From Fomes fomentarius (lineage: Eukaryota > Basidiomycota > Agaricomycetes > Polyporales > Polyporaceae): DNA of 64,000 nt. Position 1 is the first letter of the stretch, and each line of letters starts with the position of its first letter. Below, piece by piece: positions 47,358 through 59,746 of this stretch. Position numbers and translations under genes: made by a program. The notes beneath the pieces were generated by a model. The model searched no databases, had not been told where the DNA came from, and saw only the letters and a program-made list of their open reading frames with translations. The DNA is taken from assembly GCA_022606135.1 (NCBI GenBank), contig JABYQN010000005.1, positions 1,550,001 to 1,614,000 on the forward strand, read 5' to 3'.

Positions 47358-50300
47358 GCCTGATAGGAGCGAGTCTGACCACGATGCGTACGTCCATTGA
47401 ACGGACATGGTCACAGTGCAGCAGACAGAGCGCGGGCTGGTATGATAGAAGGGGATAGAAGGGTGCAGTAAGTCGCGCCGCCGCGATGACTGTTAGACAG
47501 ACAGGGGGAGGGAGAGATGCATACATACCAGACGCGGTGTGCTGATAGCTGTGAGCCCGAGTCCGAGTCTCAACCACACGGACCGCACGTCTTCCGAATG
47601 GGGTTTCGTATGTCGTCCGCAGCCGGACGCACGGAAGGAAGCTCTGGTTGGACTCCGGTCGAGCGTCTGGCGCGACAACACTCATCGGTTGATCAGACTG
47701 GAGAGTGGACTCTCGACTCGCAGAACTGCGTAGGGCGCAAGGCGCAGTCGAGGCGTCCAGAAGGCCAGGCGTCTCGCCACATCGATGTAATCCACACCGT
47801 TAACGCAATCTGATACCAGCAGCACTTGTTCTAAGAACAGCACACCGGGAGCTCACACACCGGCGAGTGGTGGACGCACGGGCAGCATGAGTGTACTGGT
47901 GATGCATTGATGGTACTGTGCGTGACACTGATAATGCAGCAGATGGCCCAGATGGGACATGCACTTGGATTGCCTGGCGGATCGGACGGTGGCGGCGGCG
48001 GCGGACCAGTGATAGCCTAATACGTAAAGATGTGCATAGAGCGGGCGGCAGGGCGAGCCGTTCGTAGCCCCAGGGCCCGGCCGGTCGCTCGTAGGGCTGG
48101 AAGGATGGGAAGGCAAAGGTAAATTCGAGAGGGCATGACGATCAGCAAGGCGCTTCATATCCGCCTCTCCTTCCTCCCCTCATTGCGGCGCATCGTGCTC
48201 GTGGCGTGCCCGATGAGGTGTGTCGGGCCTGGCCAGGCGATGGAATATTCACTGAATGTGGGGAGCTGAGCCTGTGCGCACGAGACCGGCGCTGTCCGGA
48301 AACCACCCCGTCCATCACACCGGCACCCGCACGGACGAGTGTCGGGGGTCGCACCAAGACCAGTGCGTGCTGCCTGCCCGCAGAACGAGACAGGCCGACG
48401 GCCTCGTCTGCCGCGAAGCTCGAAGGAGATGTCGACGTTGACAGCACCAAGTCTGACGGACGCCCATTGGACGACGGGCGAAGGAAGGCGTTGGGCAGAT
48501 CAACGTCTGCAGCTGGAGTGCGGGGGCGCGATATGAGATAGATTAGATCCATACCCCGAGATCGCCTGCTCCAGAATCCGGGTCCAAGGCTTCCAGGCTT
48601 CCCCTTCCCCTTCTCCATTACAACATACAAAGGTCTACGTCGAGCTGCCTTCCGGGCTCGGGTTCTCGAGGGAGGTGCGTCAGCCAGGCCTTAGCACACT
48701 CGCCGACCGCACCGCGAGAGAAAGGTGCTAGTGTCGCTGGCGGCCTGGGGCCCGGGGACTCGAATATGCGTAGAACTACGCACGCAGGCATCAGCTGGCC
48801 CGGGCACAGGGGCGGAGATGGCATGGAAGGACGCCATGGGGAGTTATGACAGGCCGTGAGCGTAGAGAGAAGCACGAAGGACGATGGGATGCTGGTCGGA
48901 GCGCGGACGAACGGGAGAATGGCTCTGCTTCTGTCTGACTAGTGACTAATGACGACGTTCGCAATGCACGATGCTGCTGCTGCTAATGGGAGCTCTGGCG
49001 GATGCGCTAGGGCGTGGCCGTGGTGCCCTTCGCGGGTTCATTTTCTGGTGTAGAGTGGGGGCGGACACGTAAGATGGGGGGGTTTACAGCGGCGGTAGGG
49101 GGAGAAACACTGGCTAGAAGTCGCGAAGGGCACGCTGCACTAGCACCGCTGGGACCGAGGACATTGGACATTGAACAATTGCTGTCGAGGATGTCTAGGG
49201 TCGTCCTCTGGCGTCGGCAACGGCCTGGGGGTGGCCGGGGTGCGCGCTCGAGCTGGACGGACGAGATGATAGGCATACCGATCGTACAGATAGAGCAGGG
49301 CTTGGTATCGATCTAAGGCGCATTCTGTTGGCGTGTCATGGCGACATGGCCTTGATGGGCGCCTGGAAATGCAACCGGGCGATCTACGTACGAGTTTGGT
49401 ATGCACCAAGCTGGCGCGGTGGCACCGTCTATGGTGTAGTCTCTCTTTGGGGGAATTTGCGTGCCGACTGCGTGAGGGCTTCTCAAGACACCGATCATGC
49501 TTTTTTTTTCTTCTGGCGCAAGAGACGACGCGTCCGCACAATTTTTCGGACAGCGTGATTGTCGTGTCGTGTCAGCCCATTGAGTCGTTGTTCGGAGATG
49601 ACTCTTTGTCTTCACAGGCATCATCGGCGGTGTTCAAGACAGGAAGTCGGGCTGCCTTGAGCGCATGTGACGGGCGCCCACATCAAATTCGCGAGGCCTT
49701 CACGGGATAACCCTGGATTGCAGGCCGAAGTGTGTGTTTGAGACCTGTTCTTGACACCGCCTGGAAAGAAGCCGGCGAGCAGCGTACCTGCCACGTGAAG
49801 CTTGGTGCGTGAGGCGAGAGAGCGGGAGCCACCCAGGACGACGCGCGGTCGGGCGCATGGGCTTACGGAGTGGTTGAGGAAGTGAGCATATGTTCACGTG
49901 CAGTGTGGGCAAAAATGGTTTGCGCCATGCGGAGTCAATTGACCAGGAAGGGTTGTGGCGTGGGACGATATGGAGGCGTCGGCCAGATACGCGATGCATT
50001 TCTTCTGTCACCGCTCTAACTTCGGAGACGCCCGTGTTTCTGTGGACGATTTTGTGTAAATGCTGGAGGGCAGGAATAGCGTGCGTGCAACCTATGGATT
50101 CGTGTGATGATGCTCTCTTTGCAGTGCCCACTGTCCGCCCACGCGGCCGGTGATCTATCCGCTAGAAATACCGCCAGACATCACCGCGAACAAACCCACC
50201 GCCACTGCTGGTGGCAGGACGGGTGTCGTGTGAATTCTGGACGCCAAACTCTGAAGGACGGCAGGAGGAGGGCCGGGGGAAAGGGCGTCTGGGAGCTGGA

Positions 50301-50831
50301 TGGCGGATTCCCATGCTGGTTGGATGACGTCCGATCGCTGGGTGCTCGCTCGCTGTTGCATACGGCAGGACGCGCGAAGGTCAAGGATGGGAGGACTGTT
50401 CCTGCCTGAAAATGCCTGGGTCGGGTCAGGATCCGCGGGGCTGGCAATATACACTGCGCTCGCCCCAGATCCATCCACCCCCGTCCACACAGATGCCTCC
50501 TCCGTCTCCGTCTAGTCCTCCCAGCCGAATCACTCCATCTTCCTCCCTCGCTTCCTCGCTGTCGAGCCCGAGCCCTCCCCGTCCGCCGGCTTCTCCCCCG
50601 CGTGCGATATAAAACCCACCGTCCCTGTCCTCCATCTTCATCCCATATTGTGTTCTCTCTCTCTTGTCCCGCGCCGTCCTCTTGCTTCTCTTGCTCGTCC
50701 GTCCGAGGACGCATCATCAGTACTGGTTCGACGCCTGTGTTCTCTATCTTCGCACGCGTTGCCCTCGCTTGATCCTTGATCCTCGCCTGTCTTTGCCTAC
50801 CTCTCCCCGTTCATACCACCGCCGAACCCCC

Positions 50832-53800
50832 ATGGATCGCAACGCTGTACCTTTCCCCACCACACATCACCCCGACGACGTACGCACTGCCCTCATTTCT
50901 CTCTCCCCTCATCATTCTCACGTCTATTGACCGCGCCCGTCACACCCAGCCCTTCGTTGACAAAAGGCCCGCGGTCCCTCCCCGCCTCCACTCCACTCCT
51001 TCTCTTCCCAATCTCTTGTAAGCTTTCCTCTTGTATGCGCGCTATGTGTCACAAATACGCTTACTCACCTTTCTCCTTAGGCATCCCCATCACTATACCT
51101 CTCTTCCTACGCGTCTCCCTTACCAGGGCTCTGCTAGACACCGCCCTCACCTTCGTCCATTGGACCTTGCTTCTTCGCCTTCCGGCCCTCCCGTTAAAAA
51201 CGATAACTTGGACGTCGAACGCCGTCCTTCCCTTATTACCCCTCCGCTCACCCCTTCTTCCCTTCATTCCAATACCAACGACACTCCTTCTACCCCGCCG
51301 GACACTCACTCTCCTCTGCGTTGGATTAATCCACAGGAACGCGACCGCGTTTTCGCTGCCGCGCACGCCGCATATACCGCTGGCCTCAAGCCTCTTATGA
51401 GTCCATCGAACTCAGCTGTCGCACACAACACGGGGTATCTCACTCCGACCAGCGCTCGATCGCACTCGCTCTCTTCCGATGACGGAGTCGGCGCTGGACC
51501 GGGTCCTTCAATGCTGGATTCCACTTCGGTCGCATCTGGACTTGCTGGTGTAGAGATAACTTCCCCGCGAGACGAACGTCCGCTCATCGTTGACGGTCAT
51601 GAGGGCAACATCTGCAATCTCGACATCGAGGAGATCTCTGTCGACACGCCTACACGCCTCCTGCTGGTGAGTGGACTCGCTCTCCGTGTTCTCGCCCAAG
51701 TAGTCACCGTTCGGTGCTGTCATAGGTCCGCAACGTTCCCCTCATGGCCTCGTCTAAGGCATTGATTCAAGCTTTCTCTGGTATGGGTGACGTAAAAGGT
51801 ATCCTCGCCCGGTTCCAGGCTACACACGGCGTGATTATCATCGCCTTCTACGATACCAGGCATGCCTTGCGTGCCTCGAGGCAGATCTGCGGGAATCCAT
51901 TCCCAGTTCTAGAAGACGCCCGCTTGGTGTCCGGTTTTGTTTCACCAGCCCAGGTGGAGAAGGTGCGGAGCCCAGTCATCATTTCACGACCACGACAATT
52001 GAATAGGCCTGATAGCTTACCGGCAAGTCGGAATTTCTCTCCGCTCTGGACGGATCGTTTTTGGTCACGGTGGAGGACCGAGCCGTTGTGCCCACGGACG
52101 TGCGATCAATCCTCGCTTCATTTGGTGAGCTGGCCTCGTTCATGGAGGCAGGCAGCGATCCACATGATCAGGTGTGTCCGATTAGTGATATAGTCATCAC
52201 ACGAACGCCTCTCACTATTTTGCAGACATTCCATGTGGACTATCACGACTGTCGGGATGCTGCAAGTGCCTACAAGGCGTTGAACAAGCGAACTATCTTC
52301 GGTGCCCGGCTTACGCTCTTCTCCAATAAGGACGTTTTAGAGCATCCCATCCGCTTGATGCAGGGTGATATGCACAATGCGGACTCTGTAAGATCATTGG
52401 CGAAATTGATCAGGGAACCGAAACTGACACATCTTCCGATAGGATGCCCAATTTCACCGCATTGCCGAAGGTGAGAAGCGTTTTTTTTTCTAATTTTTGG
52501 ACGGACATGGAGCGCTCATCTCCATGGACACATCGGAACCAGGTCGTGCGCGTCCTAGAAGCGTGAGCACAAGCGAAGGCGTGGGCACCCCTGATGGAGT
52601 GCGGAAGGTTAAGAAGGTCAAAGAAATCTCCCAAGACCACGGACGACGTTCCTCCAACGACCTCTTCTTTGACGCTGTCGGGAAGGTACGAGTCGTCATT
52701 GTCTGGCGGCTTTAAAGCAACTGACCGCCGCTTACACTCCTTCCCATGCAGGTCTTCGACCCCTCTCACGCCATTCCTTCCCGCCCCCGCAGTATTAGTG
52801 TGAGTGCTGAAGACCTCGCAGGCTTCGCCAAGATGCAGTTCCCATTCAACGGTTATCCGTCTCCTGTCCCCGCCTACCCCTATCCCGAGGTTGGCTACTC
52901 TGGTTATCCCCCTCCGCCGGTTGTGCAGCTTCCTCATCCTCATATGTACCCTGCTCATGTCTACCACTATCCCGTGTATGGTGTCCCTGAGGGCGTGCCT
53001 AGCAGGGGGTATTGGACGCCAGTGGCTCCACATGCACCTCAGGTTGAGTACTGTTTGGCACCCCCCTCCCGCGCCCCCATCTATTCAGCGCCCATGACCT
53101 CCGTCGGCGGATCTTTAAGTCGGCAACCGCCCAGGTCTTCGCCCGAAGCCGTCGCTGATTCTGCGGTGGTTACTCAGTCGAACGACTTCGGTGATCGTCG
53201 TCTTGACGGCTCCGACAATGGGCAAGGCAGCCAGCGCCTGCCTGGCGCGAAGAACGCCCTGGACATCACGGCGATCGAAAATGGATTGGACACCAGGACT
53301 ACCGTTATGATCAAGAACATCCCGAACAAAATGACGGACCAGGATCTCAAGAACTTCATCGATCGGGTGTGTCCTCGGCGCATTGACTTCATGTATCTAC
53401 GCATGGATTTCCAGAATGGTACGTCGATATCTTTGTACAAGGCCGATAAGTGGCACAACTGAGGCGCTATCCTAGGTTGCAACGTAGGGTACGCGTTCGT
53501 CAATTTCCTTAGCGTTGAAGACCTTTTGCGGTTTGCGAAGACACAAATTGGGGTGAAATGGTCAGCGAGCGAGGTTGTGAAAGCTAAGAGTATGTCTAAC
53601 ATCGTACTCATCAGGAACATGTACTCGAGCGAGAAGACTCTGCAGATGTGCTACGCCACCTATCAGTATGTCTTCTCAATGGTCCTGTTCGTGATCTTAC
53701 TTCAGCTGATTCTGTAATAGGGGCAAAGAGTCGCTCGTCGAGAAGTTCAAGAACTCCTGCATCATGGACGAGAAGGAGGCGTGGCGTCCTAAGATCTATT

Positions 53801-54270
53801 ACTCCGACGGGCTGAATCAGGGTCTGCCTGAGCCATTTCCCCCTCCGACGCATCTCCGCCGAAAGGAACGTAGTCAGCACAACCGTGGTGCTCTATTTGT
53901 TCCTGGGACTCATCATCAACCCTCGGGGGTGGGGCTCTTTATCATAATCGTCCTCACCCTCCGCGCATGTCCACACGATGAATTCACCTACCTCATTGCG
54001 TCGTCGGGTTCGTTCCTACAAGCAAAGCCTTCGTTCTTTTGGGATCGGGATGCTGCTGGACTTGCCTACTTTCCTTCATCTGTTGTACAGATCCTCGTCG
54101 CCCTCGTCGTGTTCCGCTCGTCATTCTCGCTTTGTTCGTGTCCATGTTCATCACTGACATTCCATCGCAATCGCTCCTCGCATCTCCTGTGGCTACTTAC
54201 AATGGTTTCATCTGTGCATGTTCGTTACCCCTCCTATCATATACCTGTCGTTTATTTACCTTACCCGTAG
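50832..54270 (+). CDS. mei2: Mei2-like RNA-binding protein with three RRMs
   Basis: Mei2 drives entry into meiosis in fission yeast by binding RNA through its C-terminal RRM. Twelve exons: 50832-50879, 50950-51017, 51081-51666, 51726-51962, 52016-52171, 52226-52387, 52443-52470, 52513-52685, 52752-53418, 53476-53560, 53615-53665 and 53721-~54270. The N-terminus is Pro/Ser-rich. RRM1 begins LLLVRNVPLMASSKALIQAF; RRM2 begins FLVTVEDRAVVPTDVRSIL, with VDYHDCRDAASAYKAL. A Tyr/Pro-rich linker follows. The terminal RRM_2 domain is textbook: TTVMIKNIPNKMTDQDL, DFMYLRMDFQNGCNVGYAFV and YATYQGKESLVEKFKNS. The C-terminal end is doubtful. After FVPGTHHQPSG the frame runs into a hydrophobic tail to 54270, whereas the +1 frame gives a short polar end (HNRPHPPRMSTR) with a stop near 53,982. 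Confidence 0.9.
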
Positions 54271-55849
54271 TCGGTACTTCTGTATACTGTTATCGCCGCT
54301 TTCTTTGCAAACGTGCTAATCAATTTGTGCTTTCTAATGTTGCATACAGACCATGTACAGCAATCTGTTCTTAGCGACTCCCGGACTGAGTCGATAAACG
54401 CTGATCTAGCTATGCTGTTGACTCAGCATAACGGCAGCCTGGAGTCCGTATATGTCCTACTGACTTCTGCAGATGCGCCACATCACCTTGGCGAGCGCAG
54501 GACAGATGATCTGCAACGTCGACATGCATAGGCGTGTGGTACATTGCTCGCGCGATCGGAGGATCTTGTGGGTCCAAGTGTGCCTGTGGACCGCTGGGGG
54601 CGGAGTACGAACTGACGACAGCACCCGCTTGGAGACGGCACTCAAGCGAGCCGCGAACGCGGAGACGAGCGTCGAGAAGCGACGTGTGCGTTATTTGTTG
54701 AGCGATGGGCGTGTGGATGGATAGATGTTGCGAGAACGCTGCGCTGATGCCAGTGAAGTACTTACACGTGTGCAGTACAGGCACGGCGGGGATAGCGGAC
54801 AGGCTCATATGGCAGGTGTACTAGACTCGACCATGACGGTCGTACAGGGCTGCTCAATAAGTCGGGACGCGGGACGCGGGACGCACTGAGAGCTCGTTGA
54901 TGGGGCTGATGGGCATAAGCGACCATAAGCGACTGCTCTCTCGTCCACTCGGGCGCTTTCGCAGTTTGTGCCCATCCCGTGGTCGGTGTCTCCCGCAGAA
55001 GCACACAGGCGATAGAGACTGTTATTTTTTGAACACATGTCTTTTTCTGCATTTTTCTGCGCTGACTGGGATGCTTGGTGTGGGTTGCAGGCAGGACAAG
55101 GACGAGAGGAAGAGGATTCCGGCCATCTTGCCGAGTCGTCGGCTCTCCTCGCTTACGCCCATCAACCTCCATCAATGAGCTCTCACTGCGTCCCGCGTCC
55201 CGCGTCCCGACTTATTGAGCAGCCCTTACTAGACGCTACTAGACAGCGATGCAGGGTGGAGGTGATGTGGTGGTACAAGCAGTACATGTATGCAAGAACT
55301 AATGGACTGTATGAAACCGGTCGGCTATCAGTGATCGCAAGCAATACGTCTTGACGTCGTCTGGACAGTGGAGGCAACATGTGTCACCGCGAGCATTGAA
55401 TGGAAAATCTTAATTGTATGTACGTGCCGTGGCGTGACAAATGGGTATTACGGTCAGGTGTCGCTAGTCAAGTCAGAACGGTCAGTGGTCATCGTCGTCC
55501 CGTCGGCAGTGTGGGCGGAGATAAAAAGTTCGGACGTAGTAGTGGGCCGCACTAGCACGGTCATGCTCAGGCTGAGCCGCGGGCGCGAGCGCGAGCGCAA
55601 GGGGCGAGATTAGGGTGGGCCGCCCGCCCGGAAGGTCAACAATGGAAGGTCGAACTCCGAGTCGGAGGTTGGGTTACACACATTTCATAGCGAGACGGAT
55701 CACGTATACTATCACACAGGGGGGCTGGGAGCGCTGCGTCCGAGACTCCTCCGAGCCAGGCTTCTCGCCATCCGTTACACCCGTCTTCCACCGGGAGATG
55801 CGAGCGGGCTCTGGCATGGGGGAAGGAGAATCCCGGAGAAGGCCAGGGG
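54271..55849. other. intergenic region containing a MITE
   Basis: Tail-to-tail spacer between the Mei2-like gene and the DUF4436-like gene. Apart from the inverted-repeat element at 54846-55226, no gene or RNA was recognised. Confidence 0.5.
54846..55226. mobile_element. MITE-like element with ~78-bp terminal inverted repeats
   Basis: The left end AGGGCTGCTCAATAAGTCGG at 54846 is repeated in reverse complement at 55226. The match runs about 78 bp with roughly seven mismatches, the outer 39 bp being identical. Each arm contains three tandem GGGACGC units. The termini are flanked by TAC on both sides (54843-54845 and 55227-55229), consistent with a 3-bp target-site duplication. The 381-bp element has no room for a transposase and its interior is not protein-like, so it is non-autonomous. 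A 3-bp duplication is typical of PIF/Harbinger elements, but the superfamily is not certain. Confidence 0.85.
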
Positions 55850-57333
55850 CTACGGGTCTGCACCCGTGTCCGACGTGCGACGGGGGCGTGACTGCGAATG
55901 CTGCTCGAGCAGGGGCACGGTGAGCCCGAGGTTGGCGCCGTCTTTTTCGAGGTCACGGTCGGAGAGGGCCTGTGCCTGCCCCTGCGCCTGAGACTGAGCA
56001 ATGATGTTCTCTTGTTGTTGTTCCTGCTGGGCGGCTTTCGGGCGTCGTAGGCCCACATTGACGACGAGGTACAACGAGGCCAGGGATACGATAACCATCT
56101 GGAGGAATGTACCGCACGAGTCTGGTGCGTGCGGAAGTGGGTGTCAACTGTTTCATAGACTGTGGCACAGTTGGATCAGATAGATCAGACGTACCGAGGA
56201 GGAGCCCTAGAGCATGCGTGTTCGCAGAGTGCGGTGCGTCAGCGTACGAACAGTGATGGAAGATTTCGTGCTGGACTGACCGAATGCGGGTGCGTCTACC
56301 CACAACGCACGCAAGGCAGGAATGGTCAGGATGACGCTGAGCGGAAGAATGAGCACGCCCTCCGACATCGGCACGCCCTCGTATGCCGATACGGCGATGT
56401 AAGCCACCACCGCGGTGAGCAACCAGTTCAGGGTGAAGAGAACCATGACGAAGAGTTGGCTTAGAGCGGGACGATGGAAGGCGTACTGGACCGCATGCGC
56501 GCGTGTGATGGGGGAGCCGTCGATGGAGAGCGTGCGTACGTCTTCGTCCTTGTTGAGCGATGGTTGGAAGTTGTTCGTGGCGTCCGCGGTGCGGAGGAAG
56601 AGGATCGGGACTGAGACATTGCCGTCAGGGGTGAGAGCTTGGATAAACGTGTCGAGGATGTAGGTGTCGAACGGATAGGCGTATTGCTGGTCTTGACCGT
56701 ACCATGCTGTCACTTCCAGTAGATGTTCCGTCTGTATCTCGACTGAAGCCTGGATGCTGGAGCACGTGTGGGGGTTGCGCAACTCAGTGGTACTCGAAGG
56801 AACGATAGGAGCGGAGGCTGACGCACTAGAATTCATTCCCGGTACGAGTCTCGTACCACAAGTTGGTGGTAGGATCGTAGGAGCCGCTCGCGTTCGTAGC
56901 GCCATCGACGTAGAAATCGACTGCGATATTGGGCCTTCCGCATTTGTTGGAACCATAACTCCCGACAAACAGCGCTAAACTCCCACAGCCAAGGACAAGC
57001 CATGATATCTGCACCTGGCGAGCAGCGATATCGATGTTGTACGCATGGCCTAGTAGAGCGACCTGTAGCCCGAGAGCGCGCATGAGAAACCAAAGAAACC
57101 AGCAGATGCAGAGTCCCAGGGTATGACAGAAACAGGACCGGACTGACCCCGTCCTTCCCTCGTGAGGCTTCATCGATAGTTTTGCCGATATTGAAGCGGC
57201 GTACGCCTGCGACGAGGAATACGGCGGTGAAGGAACCACAAAGCACAAAGCACGTGACGAACAGCCAGAAGAACAGTTTCGTACGACGAGAGAAGGTCCG
57301 CGCGGCGAAGCATGATCGTCCTCGGAGGGACAT
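55850..57333 (-). CDS. DUF4436-like membrane protein, one frame inconsistency
   Basis: Multi-pass membrane protein of unknown function. Exons 57148-57333, ~56826-57062, 56281-56825, 56195-56206 and 55850-56121. The N-terminal helix is LFFWLFVTCFVLCGSFTAVF. A soluble domain follows, with ARQVQISWLVLGCGSLAL, LEVTAWYGQDQQYAYPFDTY and VSVPILFLRT. Then come membrane helices (LFVMVLFTLNWLLTAVVAYI, SEGVLILPLSVILTIPALRA, MVIVSLASLYLVVNVG) and a Gln-rich cytosolic tail. The order matches DUF4436. A 12-bp micro-exon joins DAPAFG to LLL-DSCGTFLQ. The frames of the second and third exons differ by one base near 56,826-56,860. Only a 32-bp intron would reconcile them, so a real frameshift or a sequence error is possible. 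Confidence 0.72.
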
Positions 57334-58216
57334 GGCGGGTGAATCCTCAGGCCTCAGTGTTCGCCTCCCGAGCCTGATACCATGCCAATCTTTAAGCTGA
57401 TCCGCCGCACAGCACTGAAGACGCACGGTTGCACGTACTATCCCGCAATTGTCCTCGTATCGCTCCTGATTTAGTCGAGAGCAACGCCAATCCGTCCGGG
57501 TCAGGGGTTGGACGGGATTACCACATAGCGTGATTCGCTCCCGCCGCATGGGAGCATAGCTCGGCGGGAGAACGAGACGAGGAAGCCTGGCTACTGGCAA
57601 ATCCCGACCGGACGCTCTCCCTCAAACAAAGAACGCTGAACCCTCGTTGTTTGCCACGCCGCTTCGCGCCCACGCGCCCACTCGAAGAAGGGTAGTTGTC
57701 GGTCCTTGGAAGGCTGAGAGTTGTGAGACTGCAAAGGCCTAGCGTGCCTCGAGCGCTATTTCTGATAACGGGATTACGTACCATGGCTGTGAATTTGTAG
57801 TGTAGTTCTGCGGACAATGCTGCAAACACACAGGTGCCCATGAGCAAATCCCGGCAAGCCTCGGACTCTAGAGGCGGCGTGCCAACTCGCGTCTCAGGTA
57901 TTGACCAGCAGATGGGTGTGAGAATTCAAAAGGAATATACGTTGACGTACCTTCTTCATCCCTAATTGAGAGTGTGTACGAGAAACTGTCGAGTTCTGGT
58001 CATCAGATATCGATACTTGCGTGACAAAGGGCGGTGTTTTGACAGCGCTTCTTGAGAAGAAGTTTGGCGCGGAGTCAATCTCATTTCGGGCTCCGAAATT
58101 TGAGACCGGGTAGAATAGGCGCGCACTGCCGCCGAATCCGGTTCCATATTGATCTTGTTGGTGCTCCACGCTACGCTACCCAGTCAAGTCTTTCGACGTC
58201 AACGTCCTCAGACAGA
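57334..58216. other. divergent intergenic region
   Basis: About 880 bp between two divergently transcribed membrane-protein genes; expected to hold both promoters. The first exon of the plus-strand gene could start within it. No clear element seen. Confidence 0.5.
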
Positions 58217-59646
58217 ATGCTTGAAAAAACAAGTGGGAGACCACGGACCGGGTCGAAGGCACGGGAACTCGTTCAAGGCGAGGCCATACCCAGCGGGCAA
58301 GACTCGCGGCGTTGCTCTAGGAAACTCAAAGCACAAATACATAGCAATCGCAGGCCGATTTATCTTCGTCTCTATGCATGGCTCTCTGGCAGCGCACCAG
58401 CCGCGTTGCGCCTCTGGCTCTCAAGTGTCCCTTCTCTGCCAGCATTGGTCCTGGCATACTGCCTCTTTAGCGTTCTACTCTTCTCTGGCCATGTGTCTTC
58501 GAGATTCTCTGTCCAGATCTCAAACTCTGTTACACGGGCCCGAGGTGAGTACATGCATACCTGTGTTACGTTATTTTACATTCGGCGTTGGCTCATGATC
58601 TACATGCGGGCAGGATTGTCTTCGTTGGACAAGCTATCGTTCGAACACATCGTCTCCAAAATATCCTCGTTACGTCCCCCACCCCTTCTGCTCGATCCCG
58701 ACGTCTTATCAACGGGAATCGACAGCTCAGCTATTGCGGCTTGTGCTTGGACTACCGAGGCCGAGTTGGAGATGGCGATCGCATGGGCAACCAGGTGGAC
58801 AGGTACAGTCTCTTCCGTTCGCCTGTACTCTGTATGCCCTATACCCGTACCTCCTAGGCCCAGTTAGCCTTCTGGTCGCAACTACAACAGTGCCCTCGTC
58901 TGCGAGGCACGTCGCTCTCCTGACGAAGCTGGCGAATCTACAAAACAGCACACCCCTACTCAAAGCCGCGCTATCAGTACATGTCTTGCATCTCCACCCG
59001 GCAACTGAACTCCACTCGAATGCACTCCTCAATGTTGCCCGCCTGCTCTCTCCAGGCACTCGTGCTGTACTCTTCCCTGGGAATCTATCATCTGCGCCTC
59101 CCAAGAATCTCTACAAGACACTCCTCTCGCAGCAGCCCTCTTCATCGTCAGCACTTACTTCTGGCCGGACACGCAAGCGAAGGCCTGTGATACTCACTCT
59201 CAAGGATCATACCTCGTTTCCGTTCGCGCCACTCGCTCCTCTGGTGATCGCTCGGGATGACTCGACTTGGTGCACCGAACGGTTCTTCGCAGGCATGTCT
59301 CGGGCTGCGGACTGGGAGGAATGTCTCTGGCAAATCTGGCTGGCGAACTTTGGCGATGTTGAGGTGAGACAGGTGCAAGGGTGGGAGTCCAGGCCCTCGG
59401 ACGATTACGAGTCGGGTGCGATGGAGAATCCTGCTGCAGTAAGTCCTCCGCTTCCCCTTCAAGAGATGACCAATTGAGATGTACTCGCAGATCAAACTAC
59501 ATCGACGGCTGGTGTCAAAGTTCCGAGGGGAAACGTGCGCGCTCGCTATACGACGGTTCGCCGCCCTGCGGGATGTCAGCAATAGCGCGGATACGAAGAA
59601 GGCGCGATGGCTCAAACGTGTCTGCCGATCCTGGACCTCTACGTGA
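58217..59646 (+). CDS. glycosyltransferase-like type II membrane protein
   Basis: Four exons (58217-58544, 58614-58802, 58858-59438, 59491-59646) give about 417 residues. A basic N-terminus precedes one membrane helix at about residues 73-97 (LPALVLAYCLFSVLLFSG), the layout of a Golgi type II enzyme. The lumenal part has PVSLLVATTTVPSSARH, NALLNVARLLSPGTRAVLFP, VILTLKDHTSFPFAPLAPLV and WCTERFFAGMSRAADWEECL. This layout (list of residues seen from afar, a loss of position in the middle, a xDWEECLW end) resembles the LARGE/GT49-like proteins of basidiomycetes. A DxD motif is not obvious, so catalytic activity is inferred only from the family resemblance. The start ATG at 58217 is the first giving a sensible N-terminus; an upstream exon is possible. 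It lies tail-to-tail with the first BTB-like gene, 100 bp away. Confidence 0.7.
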
Positions 59647-59746
59647 GCCATTGATTGTTCGCACATCTGGTTCACTATGCAGCTGTCTTCGTGTTCATGT
59701 GATCTACTCTCGAGATACCTTACAGTCCTTGTTCGCAATCCATGTC

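Larger units (their letters stand above)
45188..50831. other. 5.6-kb gene-poor stretch
   Basis: No chain of exons, RNA gene or transposase could be recognised on either strand. The left end holds the GNAT promoter side. The right end (about 50,490-50,830) is strongly pyrimidine-rich, as is usual for basidiomycete promoters and leaders, and precedes the Mei2-like gene. Small GAAGTC and GTCCGA arrays lie near 47.3 kb. Confidence 0.5.
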
